DNA of 64,000 nucleotides from Rhizobium sp. AC27/96. Lineage in GTDB: Bacteria > Pseudomonadota > Alphaproteobacteria > Rhizobiales > Rhizobiaceae. Both the position numbers and the translations under genes were made by a program. Location of the stretch: contig NZ_LXKN01000070.1 of the NCBI RefSeq assembly GCF_001692325.1, forward strand, positions 1 to 64,000, in the 5' to 3' direction. The notes below the pieces were generated by a model. That model was given only the letters and a program-made list of their open reading frames with translations. It was not told the DNA's origin and searched no databases. This document shows, one piece after another, positions 41,495 through 50,478 of this stretch. Position 1 is the stretch's first letter, and each line of letters opens with the position of its first letter.

Positions 41495-42655
41495 CTACCG
41501 CCCGCCAATGACGCCGATATAGTCCGATACCCAGCGGTGATAGGGCACGCACTCGCTCTGGCTTGTGCACTTGGCGACAGGCGTCTTCCAGAACTTGATC
41601 TTGTCGAAGTGGTCGTAGCCGTTGGTGGCGCAACCGCTATCGGTCAAGAGTTCGTTGCCCTTGCAGGCTGCCGGAACCGAAGGCACGGCGCCGAACCAGG
41701 CGGCGGCATCGCCCTGAACTTTGGCCTGGAGGGAATGTTCCATCCACATATAGGCGCAGTTCGGATGTTCGCTGTCGGCATGCAGCATGGTGGTGTCGGC
41801 CCAGCCGGTGGTGCCTTCATCGGGGAAGGTCGAGGCGATCTTCTGCTTGTCTGATTGCAGCAGGTTCACCTGGAACGGCCATGAGCCCGAAGCAACGACG
41901 CCTTCGTTCTTGAAGTCGTCGGTCTGGATCATCGCATCATGCCAATAGCGGCTGACGATCTTGCGCTGGCCGCGCAGCAGCTCAAGAGCGGCCTTGTATT
42001 GGTCTTCGTTGAGTTCGTAGGGGTCCTTGATACCGAGTTCCGGCTTGTGCGCCATGAGGTAAAGGGCGGCATCGGCAATATAGATCGGCCCATCATAGGC
42101 CTGGACGCGGCCCTTGTTGGATTTGCCATCCGGCAGCGTCATCTCTTCGAAGACGACATTCCAGCTCTTCGGCGCCTCACCCTTGAAGGCATCGGTGTTG
42201 TACATCAGCACGTTCGGTCCCCAGAGATAGGGAACGCCGTAGTGGACGCCGTTGACCGTGTGCCAGGGGGCATTCTTCAGACGGTCGTCGAGGTTCTTCC
42301 AGCTTGGGATCAGGTCGGTGTTGATCGGCTGGACGCGCTTGCCGGCGACGAGACGCAGCGATGCGTCGCCAGAAGCCGTCACGAGGTCGAAGCCGCCCTC
42401 GTTCATCAGCGCGACCATTTCGTCTGATGTCGCCGCGGTCTTGACGCTGACCTTGCAGCCGGTTTCCTTTTCGAAGCCGGTTACCCAGTCGTAATTCTTG
42501 TCGCTTTCGCCGCGCTCGATATAGCCGGCCCAGGCGACGATGCTGACGGCGCCTTCGCCCTTGCCGAGCGTCTTCAGCGGCTCGGCGGCGATGACCTGCG
42601 TGGCAAAACTTAGGCATGCGAGTGCGGCCGTGCATGAATTCAGCAGATGCTTCAT
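41495..42655 (-). CDS. polyamine-type ABC transporter substrate-binding protein (PotF/PotD-like)
   Basis: A 386-aa periplasmic binding protein with a signal peptide of about 23 residues (ACLSFATQVIA cleavage). The mature start includes VSIVAWAGYIERG; the IVAWAGY and GFEKETGCKV patterns match spermidine/putrescine-binding proteins. Four or more cysteines near the C-terminus (for example AACKG, SGCAT, AKCTSQSEC) suggest disulfides, which is unusual for PotF. First gene of the five-gene operon; ATG 42655 follows GGGAGAG. The exact polyamine or amine is unknown. Confidence 0.9.
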   Translation of the reverse strand: MKHLLNSCTAALACLSFATQVIAAEPLKTLGKGEGAVSIVAWAGYIERGESDKNYDWVTGFEKETGCKVSVKTAATSDEMVALMNEGGFDLVTASGDASLRLVAGKRVQPINTDLIPSWKNLDDRLKNAPWHTVNGVHYGVPYLWGPNVLMYNTDAFKGEAPKSWNVVFEEMTLPDGKSNKGRVQAYDGPIYIADAALYLMAHKPELGIKDPYELNEDQYKAALELLRGQRKIVSRYWHDAMIQTDDFKNEGVVASGSWPFQVNLLQSDKQKIASTFPDEGTTGWADTTMLHADSEHPNCAYMWMEHSLQAKVQGDAAAWFGAVPSVPAACKGNELLTDSGCATNGYDHFDKIKFWKTPVAKCTSQSECVPYHRWVSDYIGVIGGR

Positions 42656-42856
42656 CGAACTCTCCCGGTTTTTGAGCCTTGATATTGTGGAGCCAGTGGC
42701 TGGCTTTTTGTTCCCGGAAGAAAAGGTGATCTGATTTCGCCGCATTCGCAAATTCATTTATCAGAAAGGCGATATCGGAAATTCCGATTCCAGAAGGCTC
42801 AATCATTTCGTGGGAGCGATAATGCCTTGAGGGCGCTGACCTCGAGGCAGGCGGAA

Positions 42857-43471
42857 CTAGGAGTTGCCGAAGGCTTCCGGCTGCAATTTCCCAGCCTTCA
42901 TAAGATGTTGCAGGGTGTAGGAGACAGAAAGAGCATCGTCGAGCGCATCGTGCCCCTGCAGGGGAGGGTGATCCACACCATAGTAGTCGGCAAGCTTGTT
43001 GCTCGGTGTTCTCGCCAGATCCTCGACCGGCATTCCCGCTGCAAGCAGCAGCTTGACCGCATTGTCGAAGCGATGCGCGGGGATCAAGGGCTGAATTCCG
43101 GCAACATAACAGCTGATCGCCATCATGTTCAGCTCGTCCTTGCCCCAGGACCAGAAGCCGGCGCCGTCCGAGAAGCCATCGAGGCGGGCAAGTGCATCCT
43201 GCAAGGACATTCCTTCGGCGCTGATGATTTCTTCGGAAATGCCGGTCAGCGCGGTGAAGAACGGGTCGAGCGCATATTGGTTGCCGAACCGATCGATGGG
43301 GCGGATATAGGCCTTATAGGTCGCTAGAATGGGAAAATCCCCTTCCAGGCCCAGCTTCACCGCTCCGATCTCGGCGATGACCGGATCGGGGTCATGGGCC
43401 GCACACCAGAATCGGCGTTGCGAGCCTTCAAGGCAAAGAAATTCGCAGTCGAATATGATGATGGTCTTCAT
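42857..43471 (-). CDS. DEDD-family 3'-5' exonuclease
   Basis: A 204-aa protein with exonuclease motifs of the RNase T/DnaQ group: motif I IIFDCEFLCLEG (Asp, Glu), a middle WSWGKDELN with the second Asp, and C-terminal HDALDDALS (His and Asp of a DEDDh site). It probably trims single-stranded DNA or RNA 3' ends. It begins 44 bp downstream of the LysR gene on the same strand, so the two may be co-transcribed, but no functional link is evident. Confidence 0.85.
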   Translation of the reverse strand: MKTIIIFDCEFLCLEGSQRRFWCAAHDPDPVIAEIGAVKLGLEGDFPILATYKAYIRPIDRFGNQYALDPFFTALTGISEEIISAEGMSLQDALARLDGFSDGAGFWSWGKDELNMMAISCYVAGIQPLIPAHRFDNAVKLLLAAGMPVEDLARTPSNKLADYYGVDHPPLQGHDALDDALSVSYTLQHLMKAGKLQPEAFGNS

Positions 43472-43515
43472 AATCTATCCTCCAATCCTCTTGATGCCTA
43501 TGAAATAGCCTTCTG

Positions 43516-44424
43516 CTATCGTTGCCGCCCCGAGCGCATGCTTTCGGCGACGCCGACGAAATCGCGGGCGGCCTGCGGCAGGCTCGATCCCTTGCGCCAG
43601 ACCATGCCCACCTGCACGACCGGCAGCGAGCCGGAGACGTCGCGGCTTTCGATGCGGTCGCCTTCCAGCGACCAGGGGCGATAGACGAGATCTGGCAGCA
43701 GCGCCACGCCGGCGCCTGTTGCCACGAGGCTGCGCACTGCCTCGACGGAGCGCGTGCGGAAGGCCACATGCGGTCGTGCGCCGAGCGCCGTCAGCAGCTT
43801 GCCGGTATTCTCCTCGATTTCGTCGATGGTCAGCATGATCAGCGGTTCGCGAGTGATATCGGCGACGCTGATGATATCGGCCGAGACGAGGGGATGGCCC
43901 ATGGGCAGCCAGAGGCGGTAGGGCGACGTCTCGAGGATTTCGGCCTGTAGTGCCATGCGATCCCGCAGGTTGGAAATGACCATGACGGCGACGTCGAGCT
44001 CGCCACCAACCAGAAGATGTTCCAGATAGCTGCCATTATCCTCGATGGCGCTGACTTCAACGCCGGGGCAGGCGCGGCGATAGCGCGCCAGAAGATCCGA
44101 CAGGACATAGCCGGCGACGAGCGACGTCACGCCGATGTTCAGCGTGCCGCCGGTCGCGTTCCGCTGGCCGGAAAAGCTGGTGCGCGCGTCGGAAACGGTT
44201 GCGAGAATCTTCGTCGCGTGGCGCAGAAACTGATGGCCGTTATGCGTGATCGATAGCCCGCGCGGATGCCGGTCGAAGAGCTCGACGCCGAGGTCGCCCT
44301 CCAGCTCCTTCAGCGCCTCGGTAACGGAGGATTGGGAAATCGAAAGATTCTGCGCCGCACGGGTCACCGAGCCCTGTTCCGCCACGGCAACGAAGTACTG
44401 CAACTGTCTCAAGGTGAAGGCCAT
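43516..44424 (-). CDS. LysR-family transcriptional regulator
   Basis: A 302-aa regulator. The N-terminal HTH spans about 3-62 (LRQLQYFVAVAEQGSVTRAAQNLSISQ), and the periplasmic-binding-like effector domain runs from about 90 to 295. Start ATG 44424; the frame extends to 44460. A weak dyad TGGTA-N4-TACCA (44496-44509) in the divergent spacer could be its operator. The divergent neighbour is a hypothetical membrane protein, so the target is not obvious. Confidence 0.92.
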   Translation of the reverse strand: MAFTLRQLQYFVAVAEQGSVTRAAQNLSISQSSVTEALKELEGDLGVELFDRHPRGLSITHNGHQFLRHATKILATVSDARTSFSGQRNATGGTLNIGVTSLVAGYVLSDLLARYRRACPGVEVSAIEDNGSYLEHLLVGGELDVAVMVISNLRDRMALQAEILETSPYRLWLPMGHPLVSADIISVADITREPLIMLTIDEIEENTGKLLTALGARPHVAFRTRSVEAVRSLVATGAGVALLPDLVYRPWSLEGDRIESRDVSGSLPVVQVGMVWRKGSSLPQAARDFVGVAESMRSGRQR

Positions 44425-44619
44425 GAAAAGGTTAGAGCATGGCCCCGGCACCGAAAGCAAGCGCTCGTCATAGCTGTGAAATTTTGGACCTTTTTTGGTA
44501 AAGATACCACGTGAGATATAAGTTTCACCTTGGCTTTAAGTATTCAGAAACGCCAATTCCCTAACGTGAGGGTTGATCATCTTTATCACCTTGGAGTGGT
44601 CTATGCTGGAGCAGTTGGC

Positions 44620-45462
44620 GTGAGCGCCTTACTGCACATTTTCCGGTTGCCCCGGAAGTTTGTCGTCATCATCGGCGGAGTGGCTTTACTCATAGGCTGC
44701 TCCGGCGTTTTGGCGCTTTCTATCGGCAAGGACAGACTGCTCGGATTTGCGTCCGCTTCCTCCAACGGATTGCAGTGCACGGACATCAATCTCGTCACCA
44801 TTCGCAAGGAAAACCGCTTCTGGGTGCGCAAATATATCCGCACCGATCCGACCGATGGCCTGACGCGCGTGAGGACGGCGCTGCGCGTGGCCAAGGCTGT
44901 CTATCAGGAACAGAAGCCAGATCTCGTTCAGGTTGTGGTTCTCGACAAGAACGGCCCGATCTTGCGTTCCGATATACGCGGCCGGGCTTTGGGCGCCGAT
45001 GTCGTCTATGTGCCGCACCCTGACAAGCTTGCCGACGGCAGCGCGGAGGCTCCGCTGACGGCGCGTTACTATGACGGCGGCGCCAGCACGGCTGGCCTCT
45101 TCTATGGCGAGCAGATCACCATGCAGCCGCAGGACATCAATACCGCTCTTGCCGGACTGAAGGACTTCAGCGATTGCGACAATGCCCTGGCGGCCGACAA
45201 TAGTGCCGGCGGCGATGCCAAGAAGGACAAGCTGAAGGCGGCAATGGCTGCGGAACAGAAGGCAGCCGCCAAGCAGGCAGAGGATCACGATGCCAAGGCG
45301 GGTCCGCCGGAGCCGAAATCGACGGGCAATGTGCGGCCCGGATATGACGAGAATGGCGAATTTATCGGCGCGGACGCCAAGGACAAGCAAAAGAGCCCGT
45401 CACCGGGGCTTGATCCGACCATGACGGGAGCTGCCGACCGGCGCTCGCCGGTCACCAACTGA
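44620..45462 (+). CDS. membrane-anchored hypothetical protein
   Basis: I do not recognise this 280-aa protein. One hydrophobic helix lies at about residues 14-33 (VVIIGGVALLIGCSG). A folded domain of about 160 residues follows (NLVTIRKENRFWVRKYIR; PDLVQVVVLDKNGP). The C-terminal tail of about 75 residues is rich in Lys, Ala, Asp and Pro. I placed the start at GTG 44620, with GGAG 8 bases upstream; the frame runs to a TTG at 44530 but has no ATG near its start. It probably faces the periplasm. Divergent from lysR and convergent with the 94-aa gene. Confidence 0.7.
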   Translation: MSALLHIFRLPRKFVVIIGGVALLIGCSGVLALSIGKDRLLGFASASSNGLQCTDINLVTIRKENRFWVRKYIRTDPTDGLTRVRTALRVAKAVYQEQKPDLVQVVVLDKNGPILRSDIRGRALGADVVYVPHPDKLADGSAEAPLTARYYDGGASTAGLFYGEQITMQPQDINTALAGLKDFSDCDNALAADNSAGGDAKKDKLKAAMAAEQKAAAKQAEDHDAKAGPPEPKSTGNVRPGYDENGEFIGADAKDKQKSPSPGLDPTMTGAADRRSPVTN

Positions 45463-45470
45463 TCGGAGCC

Positions 45471-45496
45471 GCCTTTGCCCCATGGGGCGCAAAGGC
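45471..45496. terminator. hairpin between convergent genes
   Basis: GCCTTTGC (45471-45478) and GCAAAGGC (45489-45496) with a partly paired CCCATGGGG centre, 8 bp past one stop and 8 bp short of the opposite stop. Possibly bidirectional; there is no strong T-run. Confidence 0.45.
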
Positions 45497-45503
45497 AAGA
45501 CTC

Positions 45504-45788
45504 TCAGTCCACCAGATGTTTTTCGCCGATCGCCTGGTAAAGCGCGAAGAGCGCTTCGTGAACTTCGCCGGCAAGACGGTAGAAATCGGGATTCGAAAGA
45601 ATGGCCGGGTGCTGCAGCAACTGGTCGTCGGTCATGTCGAGCATGATCGACGCCGTGTGCATCGCCTCGTGGCAGCCGAAGGTGCCCGGCGCATATTGCG
45701 ACAGATCGACATCGCCGATCTCCGCAAGATCGGCCAGCCGCTGCTGCTCGTTGTCGGCATCTGCGGCCGCTGTGTCTTTCTCGGTCAT
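45504..45788 (-). CDS. small hypothetical protein (94 aa)
   Basis: A small acidic soluble protein starting MTEKDTAAADADNEQQ, with a predicted helical body (CHEAMHTASIMLDMTDDQL; FYRLAGEVHEALFALYQAIGE). No motif that I can name. ATG 45788 is preferred to GTG 45797. It lies 36 bp downstream of lysS on the same strand and is probably co-transcribed with it. Its credible amino-acid composition makes it likely to be real. Confidence 0.65.
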   Translation of the reverse strand: MTEKDTAAADADNEQQRLADLAEIGDVDLSQYAPGTFGCHEAMHTASIMLDMTDDQLLQHPAILSNPDFYRLAGEVHEALFALYQAIGEKHLVD

Positions 45789-45824
45789 GGTTCGCACCTT
45801 TGAGGTTCGGAGGACGAAACGGTC

Positions 45825-47321
45825 TCAGTCCGCCTTGGCGCGACGGGCCGGGAAGAGGATGATGTCGCGGATCGACGGCGAGTTGGTCAGAAGCATGATG
45901 AGGCGGTCGACACCGATGCCGAGACCACCTGCGGGCGGCATGCCCTGATCGATGGCATCGAGGAATTCCTCGTCCAGTTCCTTCTGCTTTTCGCCGCGTG
46001 CATGCGCCTGCTCGAGTTGCTCGACCATGCGGGCGCGCTGCTCTTCCGGATCGTTGAGTTCCGAGAAGGCGTTGCCGAGTTCCCAGGCATTGCAATAAGT
46101 TTCGAAGCGCTCGACGAGGCGCGGCTCGCCCGGCACTTCCTTGGCGAAGGGCGAGATGTCCTTCGGGAAATGGGTGACGTGGGCCGGCTGGATCAGCGTG
46201 CCCTCAACCTTTTCTTCGAAGATGAACGCAAGGCATTCGCCCCAGGTCGCGTCCTTCTCGACGGCAAAGCCGGCAGCCTTGGAGGCGGCGCGGGCTTCCT
46301 CGTCGGTCTTGATCGCCAGGAAGTCGATACCGGTCGCTTCCTTAACGGCATCAGGCATCGGCACCCGGCGGAACGGGCCCTTGAAGGAAATCTGCTTGTC
46401 GCCGAAGGCAAATTCGGTGCTGCCGTGGATCGACATGGCTAGCGTCGAGAACAGGCGCTCGACGAGGTCCATGATGTCCTCGTAGTCGGCATAGGCCCAG
46501 TAACACTCCATCATGGTGAATTCTGGATTGTGCCGGGTGGAGACGCCTTCGTTGCGGAAGTTGCGGTTGATCTCGAACACCTTGTCGGTGAGGCCGGAGA
46601 CCAGCGTGCGCTTCAGGAACAGTTCCGGCGCGATGCGCAGGTACATATCGAGCTTCAGCGTGTTGTGATGCGTCTTGAACGGCTCGGCGGTGGCACCGCC
46701 GTAAACCGAATGCAGCATCGGCGTTTCGACTTCCATGAAGCCGTCATTTTCCATGAAGCGGCGGATGCCGGAGACGATGCGGCTGCGCTGCTGGAAGCGG
46801 AGCTTCGATTCCTCGTTGGTCATGATGTCGAGATGGCGCTTGCGGTAGCGAAGCTCGATATCGGATAGGCCATGCCACTTTTCAGGCATCGGCAGCAACG
46901 ACTTGGTCAGCATGGTGATCTGCTGGGCATTGATCGTCAGCTCACCGCGCTTGGTGCGGCGCACGACGCCGGTGACGCCGATGATGTCGCCAATATCGAT
47001 CATCGGCAGCAGCGAGCGGGCCTCTTCGCCGGTCACATCCTTGTGGCTGAAGATCTGGATCTTCGCCGAGGCGTCATGGAGATCCATGAACATGCCGGAA
47101 TTGCGCGAGGAGTAGACGCGACCGGCGACGGTGACGATATCGGCGGTCTCGGTGTCCGGCTCCAGGCTCTCGTATTTCGCAGCCAGTTCGGCATTGGTCA
47201 TGGTCCGGTGAAAATGTGCCGGATAGACGTCGCCGATCTGTTCGCGCAGCAGCTTCAGCTTCTGCGCGCGAACTTCCGTTGCGTCGGAGGAGAGGGTGGC
47301 GGTTTCGGTCTTGTCGTTCAT
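45825..47321 (-). CDS. lysS: lysyl-tRNA synthetase, class II
   Basis: A 498-aa cytoplasmic aminoacyl-tRNA synthetase charging tRNA-Lys. An N-terminal OB-fold anticodon domain (about 60-160; VAGRVYSSRNSGMFMDLHD) precedes the class II core: motif 1 near FMENDGFMEVETPML, motif 2 FRNEGVSTRHNPEFTMME, and motif 3 GLGIGVDRLIMLL. Length agrees with bacterial LysRS-II. It follows gltX by 15 bp on the same strand. Some alphaproteobacteria use an unrelated class I enzyme, so a class II gene here is worth noting. Confidence 0.96.
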   Translation of the reverse strand: MNDKTETATLSSDATEVRAQKLKLLREQIGDVYPAHFHRTMTNAELAAKYESLEPDTETADIVTVAGRVYSSRNSGMFMDLHDASAKIQIFSHKDVTGEEARSLLPMIDIGDIIGVTGVVRRTKRGELTINAQQITMLTKSLLPMPEKWHGLSDIELRYRKRHLDIMTNEESKLRFQQRSRIVSGIRRFMENDGFMEVETPMLHSVYGGATAEPFKTHHNTLKLDMYLRIAPELFLKRTLVSGLTDKVFEINRNFRNEGVSTRHNPEFTMMECYWAYADYEDIMDLVERLFSTLAMSIHGSTEFAFGDKQISFKGPFRRVPMPDAVKEATGIDFLAIKTDEEARAASKAAGFAVEKDATWGECLAFIFEEKVEGTLIQPAHVTHFPKDISPFAKEVPGEPRLVERFETYCNAWELGNAFSELNDPEEQRARMVEQLEQAHARGEKQKELDEEFLDAIDQGMPPAGGLGIGVDRLIMLLTNSPSIRDIILFPARRAKAD

Positions 47322-47336
47322 GGTTTTAAGTCCGGT

Positions 47337-48794
47337 TCAATTCTTCGGGCCGACGAGGGTCGCAACGGTCTGGGCGGCAAGTTTCAGCCGCTGGCGCACG
47401 ACGGAGCGACCGAGGATGGCCATGCTATCGAAAAGCGGCAGGGAGCGCGAGGAGCCCGAGACGGCCACGAAGAGCGGGGCTACGATGACCTTCAGCTTCT
47501 TGCCCATGCGGTCGGCGATGGCGCGCAACTCGGCTTCGATCGTCTCGACATTCCATTCGAGGATCTTTTCGAGGTCCGGCTGCACTGTGTTCAGGATTTC
47601 CAGCAACTCTTCCGGCGTCGACTTGATCTTCGCGAAAGCGGAGGGATCGAGGTTGAGGTCGGACTTGAACAGGAAGCCGGCGAGGTCAGGCAGTTCACCA
47701 AGCTTGGTGATGCGCGACTGCGACAGCTTCAGGCCTTCCTGCAGACGGCTGTTTTCCATCGCCCAGGTCAGAACGCGCTGCTGGAACTCTTCTTCCGACA
47801 GCTTCTCGCGGATCCAGCGGCCGTTCAACCAGTCGAGCTTCTGGATGTCGAAGATCGCGCCGGCCTTGGAGAGGTTTTCCGGGTCGAACTTTGCGGCAAG
47901 CTCTTCCATGGTCAACAGCTCGTCCCCTTCGGCGATCTGCATGAAGAACAGGCCGAGGAAATTCATCAGCGCTTCGGGGATATAGCCGAGAGCCGTGTAA
48001 TAGGAGATCGACGTCGGGTTCTTGCGCTTCGACAGCTTCGACTTGTCGGCATTGCGCATCAGCGACAGGTGCATGAAAACAGGCGGTTCCCAGTCGAGAT
48101 ACTGATAGATCAGGATGTGCTTCGGCACGGAAGCCAGCCATTCCTCGCCGCGCGCGACATGGGTGATCTTCATCAGATGGTCGTCGACGACGTTGGCCAT
48201 GTGATAGGTCGGCATGCCATCGGCCTTCAGGAGGACCTGCATGTCGACGGCATCCCACGGAATTTCCACGTCGCCATAGACGCCGTCATGGAACTTGCAG
48301 GAGCCTTCGGTCGGGATCTTCATGCGCACGACATGCGGCTCGCCGGCGGCAACGCGCGTCGAGACCTCCTCGGCCGAAAGGTTCAAACAGTGGCCGTCAT
48401 ACTTCGGCGGCAAGCCGGCGGCGCGCTGCGCCTCGCGCATTTTTTCCAGACGCTCAGGCGTGCAGAAGCAGCGGAAACCATGTCCGTTCGTGACGATCTG
48501 TTCGACGTAAGGCTTATAGAGCTCCTTGCGGTCGCTCTGCCGGTAAGGGCCATAGGGGCCGCCGACATCCGGACCTTCCGACCATTTCAGGCCGCACCAT
48601 TTCAGAGCGTCGAGCACCTTGGTCTCGAATTCCGGGGTGGAGCGGGTCGCGTCGGTATCCTCGATGCGCAGGATGAACTCGCCGCCGTGTTTCTTGGCGA
48701 AGAGATAGTTGAACAGCGCGATATAGGCAGTGCCGACATGCGGCTCGCCGGTGGGGGAGGGTGCGATGCGGACGCGAACGCCTGAAGTGGTCAT
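47337..48794 (-). CDS. gltX: glutamyl-tRNA synthetase
   Basis: A 485-aa class I synthetase that attaches glutamate to tRNA-Glu. The HIGH-type motif is in APSPTGEPHVGTAY (about 11-24) and the KMSKS-type motif is KLSKRK (about 255). RIEDTDATRS and the GRW helix (WLNGRWIREKL) fit the family. Start ATG 48794. With lysS downstream it forms a two- or three-gene translation operon. Alphaproteobacteria often carry two gltX paralogues; which copy this is cannot be settled from the window. Confidence 0.97.
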   Translation of the reverse strand: MTTSGVRVRIAPSPTGEPHVGTAYIALFNYLFAKKHGGEFILRIEDTDATRSTPEFETKVLDALKWCGLKWSEGPDVGGPYGPYRQSDRKELYKPYVEQIVTNGHGFRCFCTPERLEKMREAQRAAGLPPKYDGHCLNLSAEEVSTRVAAGEPHVVRMKIPTEGSCKFHDGVYGDVEIPWDAVDMQVLLKADGMPTYHMANVVDDHLMKITHVARGEEWLASVPKHILIYQYLDWEPPVFMHLSLMRNADKSKLSKRKNPTSISYYTALGYIPEALMNFLGLFFMQIAEGDELLTMEELAAKFDPENLSKAGAIFDIQKLDWLNGRWIREKLSEEEFQQRVLTWAMENSRLQEGLKLSQSRITKLGELPDLAGFLFKSDLNLDPSAFAKIKSTPEELLEILNTVQPDLEKILEWNVETIEAELRAIADRMGKKLKVIVAPLFVAVSGSSRSLPLFDSMAILGRSVVRQRLKLAAQTVATLVGPKN

Positions 48795-49157
48795 CTTGTT
48801 TGCCCGTCATAAAAGGCCGGGTCGCGCTTTGGACAAGCGCCGTCCAGCCGAAGATGTGTATCTGGATGAGGAAACCGGCCGGAAAAGGGCGCCTGCCGCT
48901 TCAATTCCGCGTTTTCCATATGGCTGGCCTTAGGCCATATTCAATGCATGACGTCAAGGGAAACCGCGCCTCAAGATCGACCCGATGGTGTGTCATGGAC
49001 ATTGCAACGCACCGATTCGAGCCGATATATCAGAATAGTGATGCCTCTTTACCGTTCGTAAGGCTATCGGGATGAAAGCGGGTCGGTTGTCGAATTTTAT
49101 TTGCAATTTCTGCGGCAGTGGCGGAATAGGTCTTCAATCAAATACCGCGAGGAAGCA
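48795..49157. other. 363-bp divergent spacer with no recognised gene
   Basis: This stretch lies between gltX and the small secreted protein gene. I see no convincing ORF, RNA or large palindrome. It should contain the promoters for both flanking genes; none stands out by eye. Confidence 0.5.
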
Positions 49158-49568
49158 ATGAAAAGACTGGTTTTGAGCCTCATATTGGCGGCGGCAATGT
49201 TCGGTCCCGCCGCCGCGCAATCGACGATTACGCGCGACAGTTCGGCAAAGCTGATCGAATCCTATCGCGCCTATATCGGTAGCGACGACCTCTACAATTC
49301 AAAGGGTGACCGTCTGACGCTGCCCTGGCAGATCATCCGGCAGGATCGCGCCAACTATCACGCCTATCGCCGCCGCGATCGTGGCGACCAGGGGGATAGC
49401 TTCTTCTCGCTGCCGTCAAACCGGCAGAAGCTCGAAGCCATGCTGGCAAGCGGCAACATTGCCGATGATGCCGCAAACTACATCGTCCGCGGCAACGTCT
49501 GGATCAAGGTCGATATTTACGGGCGCGGCGACGTCGGCGAATGGGTCGACGTCCACGTTCAGGATTGA
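49158..49568 (+). CDS. small secreted hypothetical protein
   Basis: A 136-aa protein with a clear Sec signal peptide (MKRLVLSLILAAAMFGPAAAQ, cut at about residue 20). The mature domain is polar and rich in Arg, Asp and Tyr (YHAYRRRDRGDQGD) and ends in WVDVHVQD. No known motif. ATG 49158 is preceded by GAGGAA. Monocistronic, converging on terC with a hairpin between. Periplasmic role unknown. Confidence 0.75.
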   Translation: MKRLVLSLILAAAMFGPAAAQSTITRDSSAKLIESYRAYIGSDDLYNSKGDRLTLPWQIIRQDRANYHAYRRRDRGDQGDSFFSLPSNRQKLEAMLASGNIADDAANYIVRGNVWIKVDIYGRGDVGEWVDVHVQD

Positions 49569-49570
49569 GT

Positions 49571-49600
49571 GCCGCACCCGTTTCCGGATGCGGGCCTTTT
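49571..49600 (+). terminator. weak hairpin and T-run between convergent genes
   Basis: CCGCA (49572-49576) pairs with TGCGG (49589-49593) and is followed shortly by TTTT. It is placed 3 bp after the secreted-protein stop and just before the terC stop. Confidence 0.45.
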
Positions 49601-49602
49601 CC

Positions 49603-50346
49603 TCAATGGCCGCCGGATGCCTTTTTCCGGCGGTTTCTGACCAGCATGTTGAGCACTTCCACGAGAGCGGAGAAGGCCATGGCGGCGTAGATGTAGCCCT
49701 TGGGCACATGCACGCCCATGCCTTCGGCGATCAGCGTCGTGCCGATCATAAGAAGGAAGGCGAGCGCCAGCATGACGATGCTCGGGTTCTTCTCGATGAA
49801 ATTGGCGAGCGGGTTGGCGGCGACCAGCATGACCGTAACTGCGGCGATGACGGCGACGAACATGATCGGCAGATGCGGCGTCATGCCGACGGCGGTGATG
49901 ATGCTGTCGATCGAGAAAACCAGGTCGAGCAGCAGGATCTGGCCGATGGCGGCGGCGAAGGTCGAGGTCGTCGACTTGGCGATGAAGTCCTCGCCCTGTT
50001 CCTGCGGATCGACGTTGTGATGGATTTCCTTCGTCGCCTTCCAGACAAGGAAGAGGCCGCCGCCGATCAAGATCATGTCCTTCCAGGAGAAGCCCTGGCC
50101 GAAGATCTCGAAGACCGGCTGCGTCAGCTGCACGATCCAGGCGACAGTGCCGAGCAGTGCGAGACGCATGCCAAGAGCAAGGCCGATACCGATCTTGCGC
50201 GCCCTGTCGCGATGTTCGGCGGGCAGCTTGTTGGTCAGGATCGAGATGAAGATGAGGTTGTCGATGCCAAGCACCACCTCCATGACCACGAGTGTGACGA
50301 GCGCGACCCACGCGCTCGGATCCTGTATCAGCCCAACAATATCCAT
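49603..50346 (-). CDS. TerC-family integral membrane protein
   Basis: A 247-aa membrane protein with about seven hydrophobic helices. The two TerC signatures are present, MEVVLGIDNLIFIS (about 22-35) and LLLDLVFSIDSIITA (about 135-150), each placing acidic residues inside the membrane. TerC proteins are linked to tellurite resistance and, in several bacteria, to manganese export during protein secretion. No tellurite or manganese genes flank it. ATG 50346 follows AAAGGGGA; the longer frame to 50457 is not favoured. Confidence 0.9.
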   Translation of the reverse strand: MDIVGLIQDPSAWVALVTLVVMEVVLGIDNLIFISILTNKLPAEHRDRARKIGIGLALGMRLALLGTVAWIVQLTQPVFEIFGQGFSWKDMILIGGGLFLVWKATKEIHHNVDPQEQGEDFIAKSTTSTFAAAIGQILLLDLVFSIDSIITAVGMTPHLPIMFVAVIAAVTVMLVAANPLANFIEKNPSIVMLALAFLLMIGTTLIAEGMGVHVPKGYIYAAMAFSALVEVLNMLVRNRRKKASGGH

Positions 50347-50478
50347 CGACGATTTCCCCTTTTTGTCAGCATTTGCCGATACTGACCCCCAGCCCCGGCC
50401 TGTCAAGAATGGCCGTAATGTAAGGAGCGTCGTCGTCCGTACAAGCGCCGCCGCCATTTTCGTGGCGGCGGGCTCGCT

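Noticed and set aside
41304..41633. N-terminal extension of the polyamine ATPase
   Set aside because: The extension translates the palindromic element and part of the upstream gene. The conserved ATPase N-terminus starts at 41303.
46872..48785. A 637-codon plus-strand open frame
   Set aside because: It is antisense to gltX and lysS, which have full catalytic motifs. Long antisense frames are expected from GC-rich codon bias, and its sequence is low-complexity in Gly, Asp and Arg.
48795..49157. tRNA or small RNA gene in the gltX upstream gap
   Set aside because: No cloverleaf, TTCGA-type T-loop or CCA-proximal acceptor stem could be traced, and no hairpin with a T-run was found.
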